A stretch of DNA of 18,724 bases from Funneliformis mosseae. Lineage: Eukaryota; Glomeromycota; Glomeromycetes; Glomerales; Glomeraceae. Below the pieces are notes generated by a model. The model had not been told where the DNA came from, searched no databases, and worked only from the letters and a program-made list of their open reading frames with translations. Where the stretch lies: assembly GCA_910592005.1 (NCBI GenBank), contig CAJVPP010001646.1, forward strand, positions 1-18,724. Direction: 5' to 3'. Made by a program: the position numbers and the translations under genes. Below are positions 9,670-17,546 of the stretch, one piece after another. Each line of letters starts with the position of its first letter. The first letter of the stretch is position 1.

Positions 9670-10375
9670 TAGGCTTAACAATGATAAAATAATCATTTTA
9701 TTAGAACGATAAAGAAATTGTTTCTTTAAAATGATAAAATAATTATTCCTTAAAATGATAAAATAATCATTCTTTTGAAATGATAAGAAAATCATTCCTT
9801 AGAAATAATAATATAATCATTTTAATAAAATGATAAGAAAATCATTTTTTATGAATGATAAGAAAATTATTCTTTTAGAATGATAAAGAATCATTCAATT
9901 AGAATGATAAAATAATTATTCTATTAGAATGATAAAGAAATCATTCTTTAGGAATGATAAGAAAATCTTTTCTTTGAAATAATAAAATAATTATTCTATT
10001 AGAATAATAAGAAAATCATTTTTTTTGGAATGATAAAGGAATCATTTCTTTAGAATAATAAGAAAATTATTCCTTTGGAATAATAAAAGAATCATTTCTT
10101 TATAGTGATATAATCATTTCTATCAAACAATTTTTTAATTTTCATTTGACTAAAATGATATAATTGTTCCAATTGAATGATTTTTAATTTTTATTAGTTT
10201 AAAATAATGCAAACATTCCAATTAAATGATTTTTTAGTTATTATTTAATTGAATAATATAATTGTTCTACTGAATAATTTTTGTATTATTGTTCAATTGG
10301 AATAATAAAATCATTCTAATTGAAAGATTTTTATATTATTATTCGATTGGAATAATATAATCATTCTAATTGAAT
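9670..10375. repeat. Array of small GAATGAT/ATCATTC palindromic repeats, right block
   Basis: About two dozen units of roughly 24-30 bases follow the pattern GAATGATAARRAAATCATTC, joined by TTTAG or ATTAG. Toward the right end the units change to the longer type with TTCAATTGGAATAATATAATC. The block has the same family and general organisation as 8640-9195, in the opposite order of sub-types. The whole element is thus roughly mirror-symmetric around its spacer. Confidence 0.75.
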
Positions 10376-10377
10376 AT

Positions 10378-10451
10378 CAATTAATTATAAATAAGATAGG
10401 TCAAATTTTAGCTGTATACCAATTGGCTATAAATAAGATAGGTCAAATTTT
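10378..10451 (+). repeat. Two-copy 42-bp direct repeat near the right end
   Basis: CAATTAATTATAAATAAGAT, then AGGTCAAATTTT, at 10378-10409 recurs at 10420-10451 as CAATTGGCTATAAATAAGAT, then AGGTCAAATTTT. A further GGTCAAATTTTGG follows. It lies just inside the proposed right end of the 3.66-kb element. Confidence 0.7.
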
Positions 10452-10576
10452 GGTCAAATTTTGGCTAATTCTTAATGTATGCTAATCAGTTAGGCTGATT
10501 TTTGATAATTTGCCAAATTTAAACTAATTTTAAGCTGTTTTTCACATGTCCAATTTTTTTAATTTTGACCAGTGTA

Positions 10577-11716
10577 ATTAAGTTAATTCTAAAATTTTTT
10601 AAATAAAAAATTAAGTTGAATTTAAATTACAATAAAATGTAGATATTAATTACAGTATAATTAAAAATGTTTTAACTTTTTATAATATTGTTATATAAGT
10701 TAGTTGATTAAAAAAATTTTAATATATATAATTATGCTAATATTTCAGTTAAGTTTAAAATATTACAATTAAATAGATATTATTTAAAAATTTAACATTA
10801 AAGAACTATTAAAATAAATAAGTTTATATTTAAATTATAATATAAAGAATAGAATAATTTGATCATGTATAATTAACCGTTATTATTTATAATAAATTTA
10901 AATTGTATAAAGTAAAATTAAATGGCTTACAATCTAATATAAATAAAAATAATTTTTTTTTTTTAAAAATATATTACTAATTTTTGATTAGCAAAAGATG
11001 ATATTCTATTTATTATCAATTCTTTTATATAGAAAAATTAGAAGCATTTGAAAATGACTCTGAATAATATATTTATCAAGTAATTATTTTAAAATATGTT
11101 AAACATTTTTACCTTTTGATCAGTATATTTCTGAATTATTAATTTAAAGAAAGCGAAGGACTATATAATTTATAAGTAAGAGATTATACTAAATACTTAT
11201 CTTATATTTACATGAAAATCTTATATATGATTGGCTGCTGATTATTGTACATTCAAATTATTATCTCAATTATTTTTTTAGTTTTTCAAAATAAGAAAAA
11301 ATAAAATTTCCTATATGTTATTAATTGTAGAGTGTTATACATTATTTCATAAAAAAAATAAATAAATTTTCTCTTGTTAAAAACTTTAAAAAATATTATC
11401 ACTATTTATTATTTAATAGTTTTATTAATTTGTTATTGCTGACTTATTAATCTTTTATATTATACTATCATAAAATGTAGTTTTTCTTTTTCAATTTTTT
11501 TTTTTTTAGTATTTTGCATATTTGATACTAAAGTTTACTAAATGTGAAGTAAGTATCATTAAGTAAACGAACTATTACAAACTCTTTTACTTTGATATAC
11601 TTTTGTTTTTTTTAAGGTCAAACCTTGTCTCTTATGATTTATTATAGTTCAAAAGAAATAATATATAAATGAATTAATAAATGATAAAGTTATTTATCTG
11701 TCCGAAGTAGTTGTAT
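10577..11716. other. Gene-free AT-rich stretch
   Basis: No open frame with protein-like composition, no inverted ends and no tandem structure was found. Homopolymer T and A runs (for example near 10950 and 11500) are the only visible features. Confidence 0.5.
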
Positions 11717-12180
11717 TGAAGCTGTAATTCTTGATTATATTTTATTAGTTATGTAATTGGAAATGATTAATAAAGTTAATAAATTAGATAAATTAGATCA
11801 ATATGATAAAGTGATCAATATTAATCTATTTGTTATTTAAGATAGATTAGTTATAATCATTATACTTATTAATTATATTATAATTAGTAGAGTAATTATA
11901 TTTATCTTATTTATTTATTTTATTATTTATATTATATTTGCTATATTATATTTTATAGTATTTAATTTGTATAAATATCTTGTATATTCTTTTGAGTTGA
12001 AAAGTAAATCAAAATAAGTTTTAGGATAAACCAAGGGTTTAATTAAGAAATCTTATAAATCTATTTGCTATTATTTTTTATTATGTCTTTATATAGACAT
12101 AATTGTGATAAAGTCTTGTATTTAATTTAACAGATTGAATTAAAAATTTATTGTTTAAGTTTATAAATACCAAGTTAACA
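11717..12180 (+). repeat. 5' LTR of a decayed LTR retrotransposon
   Basis: This ~464-base segment begins TGAAGCTGTAATTC and ends ACCAAGTTAACA, which gives TG...CA ends. It recurs in the same orientation at 13808-14901, where it is split by an insertion. A TATA-like TGTATAAATATCTTGTAT lies about 250 bases in, a plausible promoter/R-region start. The copies differ at many sites, so the element is old. Five bases before the LTR (GTATT) and after the 3' LTR (GCATA) match at three of five positions, too weak to prove a target duplication. Confidence 0.65.
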
Positions 12181-12380
12181 AAAGTAATGATTCCTATCAG
12201 AACTTTAGCTTTTAATATATAAATTTTTGATCTTTATCTTATCTTATAAGATATCATATTTAATATTATTCTAAAAATAAAAGTTAACTATTAACTGACT
12301 ATATTTGCGTAATTTATTATCTACTTCAAGAAGAAGTATCTTTACTATTTAAGCATTTAGACGCTTTGCAGTATAAAGAC

Positions 12381-12489
12381 AAGAAACTACTAAAAAATTT
12401 TTTTATTTTTTAAGCTAAATATTATTTTTTTAGTAAAATAAATTCAGATTTAACATTAACTCAAAAAAATTTTTTTTGGTAGTTTTCTT
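12381..12489. repeat. 109-bp inverted-repeat insertion with ~25-bp arms
   Basis: AAGAAACTACTAAAAAATTT at the left is mirrored by AAATTTTTTTTGGTAGTTTT, then CTT, at the right, with about 55 AT-rich bases between. It may be a tiny MITE inside the retrotransposon or an internal hairpin. I see no clear target duplication. Confidence 0.45.
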
Positions 12490-13194
12490 TCTTTTTACTA
12501 CAAAATGCCTATTTTTAGAATTAGACTAATACTAAATCATCTGATCAATAAATTATGTCTAATATAACTAGACGTAAACGTATAAATATAATTTGTATAA
12601 TAATAACAAAAAAGTATCATGATAAAAATACAAGAATCTCTATTCTATATAAATAGAAGATAAAGTTTTGTTCTTTGAAATTGCAAAAGATAAAACCTAT
12701 TTAGGAAAATTAGATCAAAATAAAAAGGATTATATTATATTTATTATTAACATTACTATATTCATCAAATAAATTAACTATGATTTGAAATCAGAAAGAT
12801 AATAGCTATAACTTAAATCTTATTAACTTGATATGATATTAATTAGGAAATACATTTAGTTAACAAGAATAAAATTATAAGTTTTATATTTGCAAAATAT
12901 TATTATTGTTTATTATTATTATTAAATATTTATTGAATATAATGTTAGAATCTGTTTTTTTTAAGGTATTTTCATGCTTTTTATATATGAAAATTATAAT
13001 TAAAGAAAATCTATAGTAGTAATAATACTATTAATAATAATAACAAAGCTAACAGGTATGCTAATTATATTAAATATGAAATAAATAATAATAATAATAA
13101 ATATACTAAAAATATTATATGTATTCTATTTGACAGATATGGTATATTTGGTATATATATCATATTTAATAGGTCTGTCAGTTTCTGCTGGTTT

Positions 13195-13308
13195 TAGCAT
13201 CAAATCTTATTAAATGATACTTATAAGATAAGAGAACTAGATGGTTGTGTATTTTATACTTCTGTAAATAAAAATCTTTTAAAAAGATATAAAGACCCTC
13301 CTTTTTAA
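13195..13308 (+). pseudogene. Fragment resembling the C-terminal end of a Ty3/gypsy integrase
   Basis: The frame reads ILLNDTYKIRELDG, then CVFYTSVNKNLLKRYKDPPF and a stop at 13306. Gypsy-type integrases end in a similar way: a G-P-F/Y region, then N-x-T-Y-K-L-x-x-L-D-G, then a short stretch ending N-x-L-K-x-Y/F. An in-frame TAG at 13195 breaks the sequence upstream, and no catalytic core is present. Its position before the polypurine tract and 3' LTR is where the end of pol should be. The family call comes from a short motif and is moderate. Confidence 0.45.
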
Positions 13309-13795
13309 ATTATATTTTCTTTCTATTTTTATTTTTATTTTATTTTATTTTTATATTTTTTTTACAACTTTATAAAATGGAATAACTTTTTATTAAAAAT
13401 TGAATGAAACTTCACCTTTAGAGATAATTCTTTCTTTTTCTTCATATTCAATTAGAATAGACTTATAAAAGAAATTTTAAATAACTTATTGAATATTACT
13501 AAGAGTTATACAAATAAAAAACTGAATTCTTACCTTATTCAATGCTTATTACTTGAAAAAAACTTTTAAAAATAGAAACTTCTTCACTAATACAATAAAG
13601 TCAAGTGAAAAGATTAGTCACTAAATATTATAGTTTTGCTTCAATTCACATGTATTACTTCTATAAAATATTAGATATAGACTAAATTTAATGATCAAAA
13701 TATATATTATTGAGGAAAATTTATACACTTTCAAGTCAATTTTACCAGTCCTTAGTCAATAAAGCTATAAATATTTGGGCAGAAGCTTAAAATTT

Positions 13796-13806
13796 AGAAG
13801 GAAGGA
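13796..13806 (+). promoter_or_regulatory. Polypurine tract before the 3' LTR
   Basis: AGAAGGAAGGA lies one base before the start of the second LTR copy, the standard place for the primer of plus-strand DNA synthesis. It stands out as the G-richest purine run in the surrounding kilobase. Confidence 0.55.
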
Positions 13807-13807
13807 T

Positions 13808-14901
13808 TAAAGCTATAATTCTTAATTGCATCTTATTAGTTATGTGATTAGAAATAATTAACTAAGTTAATGAAATAAATAATTAAATCAAAATGATAAA
13901 GTAGTTAACATTGATTTATTTGTTATTTAGGATTAAAGCTTTGAAAGGTTTAGATTAATCTGAAGATTTTTCAGATTAGATCAGTTCAGATCAGTTTCAG
14001 ATTATATAAATTTAATCTGAAAATTTTCAGTTCAGTTCAGATTTTTCAGATTATAATTCTAATTTGAATCAAAAAAAAAATTGAACTGAACTGAAAATTT
14101 CAGATTAATCTGAAAGTTCAATTCAATTAAATGTGAAACTCTTAAAGGATCGTAAAATTTGTGAATTCTCTAAGAGGTTCATAAAGTATAGTGAAACTCT
14201 TAGAGAATTGCAATTTTTTTGCGATTTCTCTTTGAATTTTCACAAAAAAATATTGCAAAACTCTTGAAAAATCACAAAAAATTGCAATTTCTTTTCGAAT
14301 TTTACAATTGTTTGTGAACTTTAAAGAGAAATTTGTGATTTTTTTGTGATTTTTCCTAGAGTTTTATATATAAATTATGAATTTTTTTGAGATTCGCATA
14401 TAATAAAACTGTAATTTTAAATTAATCCAAAAATTCTAATTCAGTTCAAATTTTTACTAGTCTGCAGTTCAGTTTAGATTAGATTAGCATTTTTAGATTT
14501 AATAATCTAAACAAATTTTTCAGTTTAGATTTAAATTAGCTTTTAATCTGAACTGAACTGAACTGTTTAGAATTTTATTTAAGATAGATTATTTATAATC
14601 ATTATACTTATTAATTATATTGTAATTAGTAGAGTATTTATATTTATTTTATTTATTTATTTTATTATTTATATTATATTTGTTATATTTTTTATATAAA
14701 TATCTTGTATTTTTCCTTAAGTTGAAAAGTAACTTAAAATAGGATTTTTAAGATAAACCAAGAGTTTAATAGAAATCTTATAAATTTATTTGTTATTACC
14801 TTTTGTTATATTTTCATATAAGCATAATTGTAATAGAATCTTATATTTAATTTAACAGATTAAATTAAAAATTAATCATTTAAGATTACAGATACTTAAC
14901 A
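13808..14901 (+). repeat. 3' LTR, split by a hAT-like insertion
   Basis: Segments 13808-13930 and 14575-14901 together match 11717-12180. The match starts TAAAGCTATAATTC (TG now TA) and ends GATACTTAACA. Shared landmarks include GATTATAATCATTATACTTA-like sequence, the (TTTA)n run, AAATATCTTGTAT, AGATAAACCAAG and TTTAATTTAACAGAT. The intervening 644 bases are foreign. Confidence 0.7.
13931..14574. mobile_element. 644-bp hAT-like non-autonomous insertion
   Basis: It interrupts the 3' LTR and is flanked by TTATTTAG (13923-13930) and TTATTTAA (14575-14582), a 7-8-base target duplication as made by hAT transposons; the intact LTR copy has this site once. Both ends are rich in CAGTTCAG/CTGAACTG and AGATTAATCTGA motifs. 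AAATTTTCAGTTCAGTTCA at 14021-14039 is the exact inverted copy of 14082-14100. The middle (14133-14345) holds ~60-base tandem units with GTGAAACTCTTAGAGAATTG and GCGATTTCTCTTTGAATTTT. No transposase is encoded. Terminal bases are not a clean inverted pair, so family assignment rests on the duplication length and the motifs. Confidence 0.65.
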
Positions 14902-15190
14902 GCATATTATATGATGTGAAATATGATATGTAATTCTGAGCTAGGGATTATTCACTCTGAATTTAACAACTATTTTCTGAATGTTTTCTAGTAATATTAC
15001 TGATTAATAAATTTTAGTTATTATATTTATCTTCACATTAGAAATAGAGATCTGTAATAAATGCTTTACACCAGTTTATAATATATCAAATTCAGATCAA
15101 ATTAATAAGTTTTTGTTTAAACTTCAAACTTAACCTGTAGATTTCAACAGGATCAGTATTTTACAGTGCATTTATATGAGAATTTGCTTT
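14902..15190. other. Gene-free stretch at the compositional transition
   Basis: I see no coding-like frame or repeat. The sequence passes from very AT-rich to moderately AT-rich DNA here. Confidence 0.4.
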
Positions 15191-15259
15191 GCAATTTGAA
15201 CCCATCAAACCCATAGAAATTGAAAGATTTTGACTTTTACCAAATAGGATTAGGGTTTT
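15191..15259 (-). repeat. GTTGC/GTCGAA repeat family, copy 1 (decayed)
   Basis: On the - strand the sequence reads GTTGCCAAGTAAAACCCTAA, then TCC, then a TTTGGTAAAAGTCAAAATC block, then ATGGGTTTGATGGGTTC. It aligns along its length with the best-preserved copy at 17209-17325 (GTTGCGGGGAGAAACCCAAATC and on). It has lost most CpG positions, as expected from decay. Confidence 0.55.
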
Positions 15260-15852
15260 ACTTGGCAACTTTAATATCAATCGTTAAAAAGGGAAGTTTA
15301 AACCTGGTGAATAACTGGCCAAGAAGCTACAGTATTCCTAAATCTCCATGTAAGGATATTTTTGAGGAATTGTATTTGACATTATTTTAGTTATTTGCAT
15401 ATCTGAAAATAATGAGAGGTATTGGTGAAAATTTTGGTAAGCTAGTTATCTGTGTATCAGTACAGTCAAGATAATTTATGGAGTTAATAAAGTTAGTAAG
15501 CAGTTAAGGTGTTATGTAAAGTTGAAAAGCTGGTAATTGGAGTATTAGGACAGTTTGGTAAAGTTGACAAGCTAGTTATTGGATTATTAGAACAACTAAG
15601 ATAATTAAGAAGTTAGGTAAAGTTGGTAAGCTGGTTATTCAAGCATGATGCAGAGAGTTGTTACTTTCGATATCCTTGTATACTCCCAGGAGTGTTTAAT
15701 ATTTCATTAGAATAATTAATAGTTAAACTAACAATAGCGTCATCTTAAATGATATCTGATATTTCCATTGTTTGATCCTAATTCTTCTTCTTTCAATAAA
15801 TTTTGCGAATTTGAATTCGTTAAATTGAAATCGCAAATAATAAATTGTTAAA
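15260..15852 (+). repeat. Gene-free stretch with a ~59-bp degenerate tandem repeat at 15436-15640
   Basis: GGTAAAGTTGGTAAGCTGGTTATT-like blocks have the core AAGC at 15439, 15498, 15527, 15569 and 15628. Spacings are 59, 29, 42 and 59 bases, and the segments between contain GGATTATTAGAACAACTAAG and TAATTAAGAAGTTA. The rest (15260-15435 and 15641-15852) shows no gene, though TTTTGCGAATTTGAATTCGT at 15801-15820 is unusually rich in partial palindromes. Confidence 0.55.
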
Positions 15853-15928
15853 TTGGTCAAAACCGTCGAAAACCGTCGAAATTATTTTCGACTTTTGCCA
15901 AAGTGAGATTAGGGATTGTTCCGCAAAC
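15853..15928 (-). repeat. GTTGC/GTCGAA repeat family, copy 2
   Basis: The + strand carries AACCGTCGAA twice in tandem, then ATTTTCGACTTTTGCCAAAG, then GATTAGGGATTGTTCCGCAAAC. Read on the - strand this gives GTTTGCGG..CCCTAATC....CAAAAGTCGAAAAT....TTCGACGG, in the same order as the other copies. Two overlapping open frames here (about 60 codons each, one on each strand) come from this repeat and its flank and are not genes. Confidence 0.6.
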
Positions 15929-16100
15929 TTATTCAATCTAAAATTGCAACTAAAGATTATTATATATCTAAGCATTGTTATTATGAATTCTATTTTAAAG
16001 TCGTGCATTTTGTTTTTGCATTATACTTAATCATCATGCTTATATTGATTAACTAGATGGTTTTCTTTCAACATTCAACCAGAAATTGTTTTGTATCTAA

Positions 16101-16200
16101 GGTTGCAGGGAATAATTTCAGATTTCATTGATTTCGAAAATTTTGCCATCCGTCGAAACTTTCATGACATTCTCGAAACCTCAGGGTTTTGTCAGGCAAC
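16101..16200. repeat. GTTGC/GTCGAA repeat family, copy 3
   Basis: The 100-base segment begins GGTTGCAGGGAATAA and ends CAGGGTTTTGTCAGGCAAC, so GTTGC stands inverted at the two ends. The centre has GATTTCGAAAATTTTGCCAT, CCGTCGAAACTTTC and TCTCGAAACC. An open frame at 16128-16337 starts inside it and has no support as a gene. Confidence 0.6.
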
Positions 16201-16390
16201 TTTCTTTGTCTCTTATATATTTGGAGATACATTTACATAATAAATATTCTGTGGTCCGTTCTCATAATAATTTTGTAAAAAACTGCGATACCAAAGATTT
16301 GATAAAATTTCTAATATTAAATCTTTCCATTTTTTAAAAAGTAATTAAATTTTCATAAATTTCTGTGATGTTTTATCTTATTTAATTCCT

Positions 16391-16579
16391 TTGAAGTTTC
16401 TATATTCCAGCCGATACAAAGGACAACCTTTAAATGACAGGTGGCTTAGAAATTTTATTAACGTTACAATGATTTTACAAAGTGCATTGAAATATATTTT
16501 AGAAACAAATTATAACACTTTGAATATTTCAATATTCAAGAAATACTACACTAAATTAGCCGGAACATCAAAGAATAGT
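16391..16579 (+). pseudogene. Unrecognised protein-like fragment upstream of the kinase relic
   Basis: A 63-codon open frame has varied amino-acid use with Trp, Arg, Gly and Pro (for example KGQPLNDRWLRNFINVTMIL). That is unlike the Ile/Asn/Lys frames of the AT-rich left side, and it ends where the kinase-like frame starts one base later. It could be the preceding part of the same dead gene or unrelated DNA that happens to be open. I recognise no domain and no conserved motif. Confidence 0.25.
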
Positions 16580-17168
16580 TGATTTTCATATCAACGTTAT
16601 CCGCTTTTGTGGGATTATGGTTTGACATTCCAATAGGCTAGTGCTATATCGTGTTTGCATGAAGATGTTTTGCATCGTGGTTTGTAACCTTGCATAATAT
16701 ATTATTTTATTCTGAATGGTTTTTGTTTATAATTTTTCTATTATACATGTATTTGCATTCTGGTAATGTATTATTTCATCAAAGGTATTAAAGACTATCC
16801 GACTTTCGATTATCAAAAGAATTGAAGTAGCAACTATCCGTCAAAATTCTTTGGAGTAATTACAAAGAGATTAGTAATGTTTACAGTGATGGTACATTTA
16901 TGGAAGATATCAAGTGGATGTCCTCTCTTTATGTTAAAGATGAAGAATATGGGAGGCGGTCAATAGAAAAAGGGGGAAATCTACAAATTTTGAGCAATTT
17001 TAGTTATTAAGCTAGTTTTGTTCACATGACCATGATCAGCAGAGTGAGCCAATAAAAAAAATTTTGACTAAAAAGTCCATATGACGTTGTTTTAGCAATA
17101 GAAATTCAGGAGAACATAGAGAAAAGATCATTTCTGGTACACATGTAGATTATGTAAACATCTATACT
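16569..17168 (+). pseudogene. Decayed protein kinase (tyrosine-kinase-like family of AM fungi)
   Basis: Successive frames give pieces of one kinase domain in the right order. QRIVDFHINVIRFCGIM at 16569-16619 is the subdomain III-IV region. ASAISCLHEDVLHRGL at 16637-16684 is the catalytic-loop region with HRD changed to HRG. HSGNVLFHQ at 16756-16782 follows a probable lost intron. RLSDFRLSKELK at 16792-16827 is the DFG region, now DFR. SKFFGVI at 16841 is the activation-segment end. VMVHLWKISSGCPLF near 16889-16933 is subdomain IX. PYDVVLAIEIQEN at 17077 and EKIISGTHVDYVNIYT at 17121-17168 lie toward the C-lobe. The N-lobe with the Gly-rich loop and VAIK lysine is missing. Frameshifts, stops and loss of both the catalytic Asp and the DFG Gly exclude activity. 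Kinases with the VDFHxNVIxFxGI and HSGNVL motifs form a very large family in Rhizophagus; that comparison is from memory. Confidence 0.78.
16682..16755 (+). other. Probable relic intron inside the kinase pseudogene
   Basis: The kinase text stops after HRGL and resumes in a single frame at HSGNVL 74 bases later. The segment starts TTGTAACC and ends ATGTATTTG. Neither the GT donor nor the AG acceptor is clean (the acceptor is TG), so the borders have probably mutated. The HRDL/HSGN junction fits an intron position in this family, but I cannot verify it. Confidence 0.4.
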
Positions 17169-17208
17169 GTTAAATATTTTTATAAATTATTTTCAAACTA
17201 TAACTAAG

Positions 17209-17325
17209 GTTGCGGGGAGAAACCCAAATCCCATTTTGTCAAAATCGATGGTTTTTCGACGGGATTTCGACAGATGGGTTTTAACGGGGTTCGATTTCGA
17301 TGCATGTCTAAACCTCCCGTTAACC
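17209..17325 (+). repeat. GTTGC/GTCGAA repeat family, copy 4 (best preserved)
   Basis: The 117-base segment begins GGTTGCGGGGAGAAACCC and ends AAACCTCCCGTTAACC. The ends are imperfect inverted copies (GGTTGCGGGGAG and GGTTAACGGGAG when read inward). Its CG-rich core has several TTTCGAC and TCGATTTCGA motifs. It is much more GC-rich than anything else nearby and lies 40 bases after the last kinase fragment. It is a candidate miniature transposon; no target duplication is obvious. Confidence 0.65.
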
Positions 17326-17546
17326 ATTTTTATATTTTAGAATGTTGTGATAATGGGCCAGAGAACTGTAACGTCGTGACGATCGAATTCTGTCAATTCT
17401 GCCCAGTTGACTTTTCGAGCATTTATGACCGATTGATGTTAATAGGATAATTTAATTAAGTAATGCGAATTATATATCCTTGGTCAATTGATATTTTAGA
17501 TAAAGAATTTATTTATTTATTATAAGAAAAAAAGATATAAATTAAA

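Larger units (their letters stand above)
6916..10576. mobile_element. 3.66-kb non-autonomous element made of internal repeats, ACTGGTC ends
   Basis: ACTGGTCGAAAT at 6917-6928 is mirrored by ATTTTGACCAGT at 10562-10573. Beyond the ends the bases are AT on the left and GTA on the right, so a TA target duplication is possible but not exact. Sequence like AGTTTAAA and CAGCTNAAAA next to both ends also recurs in inverted orientation. The interior holds four repeat blocks (7021-7440, 7722-8400, 8640-9195 and 9670-10375), a spacer at 9196-9669, and no recognisable transposase. I read it as one large non-autonomous DNA transposon. The alternative is neighbouring satellites with fortuitous ends. Confidence 0.5.
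12181..13807 (+). mobile_element. Internal region of the LTR retrotransposon (mostly deleted and decayed)
   Basis: About 1.6 kb separates the two LTRs, far less than a full gag-pol. Just inside the 5' LTR, TTCCTATCAGAAC at 12191-12203 matches 9 of 12 bases of the TGGTATCAGAGC primer-binding motif complementary to initiator tRNA-Met. Its 10-base distance from the LTR is larger than usual. Near the other end, AGAAGGAAGGA at 13796-13806 is a polypurine tract directly against the 3' LTR. Short protein-like pieces, such as one near 12557 and one near 12660, are interrupted and not recognised. An (AAT)n tract lies at about 13081-13102. Confidence 0.55.

Noticed and set aside
8640..10375. CRISPR array
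   Set aside because: Repeats are short degenerate palindromes without constant-length unique spacers, and the DNA is eukaryotic.
11717..14901. Two unrelated dispersed repeats rather than LTRs
   Set aside because: Same orientation, TG/CA-type ends, a primer-site-like motif inside the first copy and a polypurine tract against the second together favour LTRs, though the target duplication is weak.
15820..16030. Overlapping ~60-codon open frames on both strands
   Set aside because: They lie across the second copy of the GTTGC/GTCGAA repeat and overlap each other; neither resembles a protein family.
16128..16337. 69-codon open frame on the + strand
   Set aside because: It begins within the third GTTGC/GTCGAA repeat copy and shows no domain; kinase-like sequence starts later in other frames.
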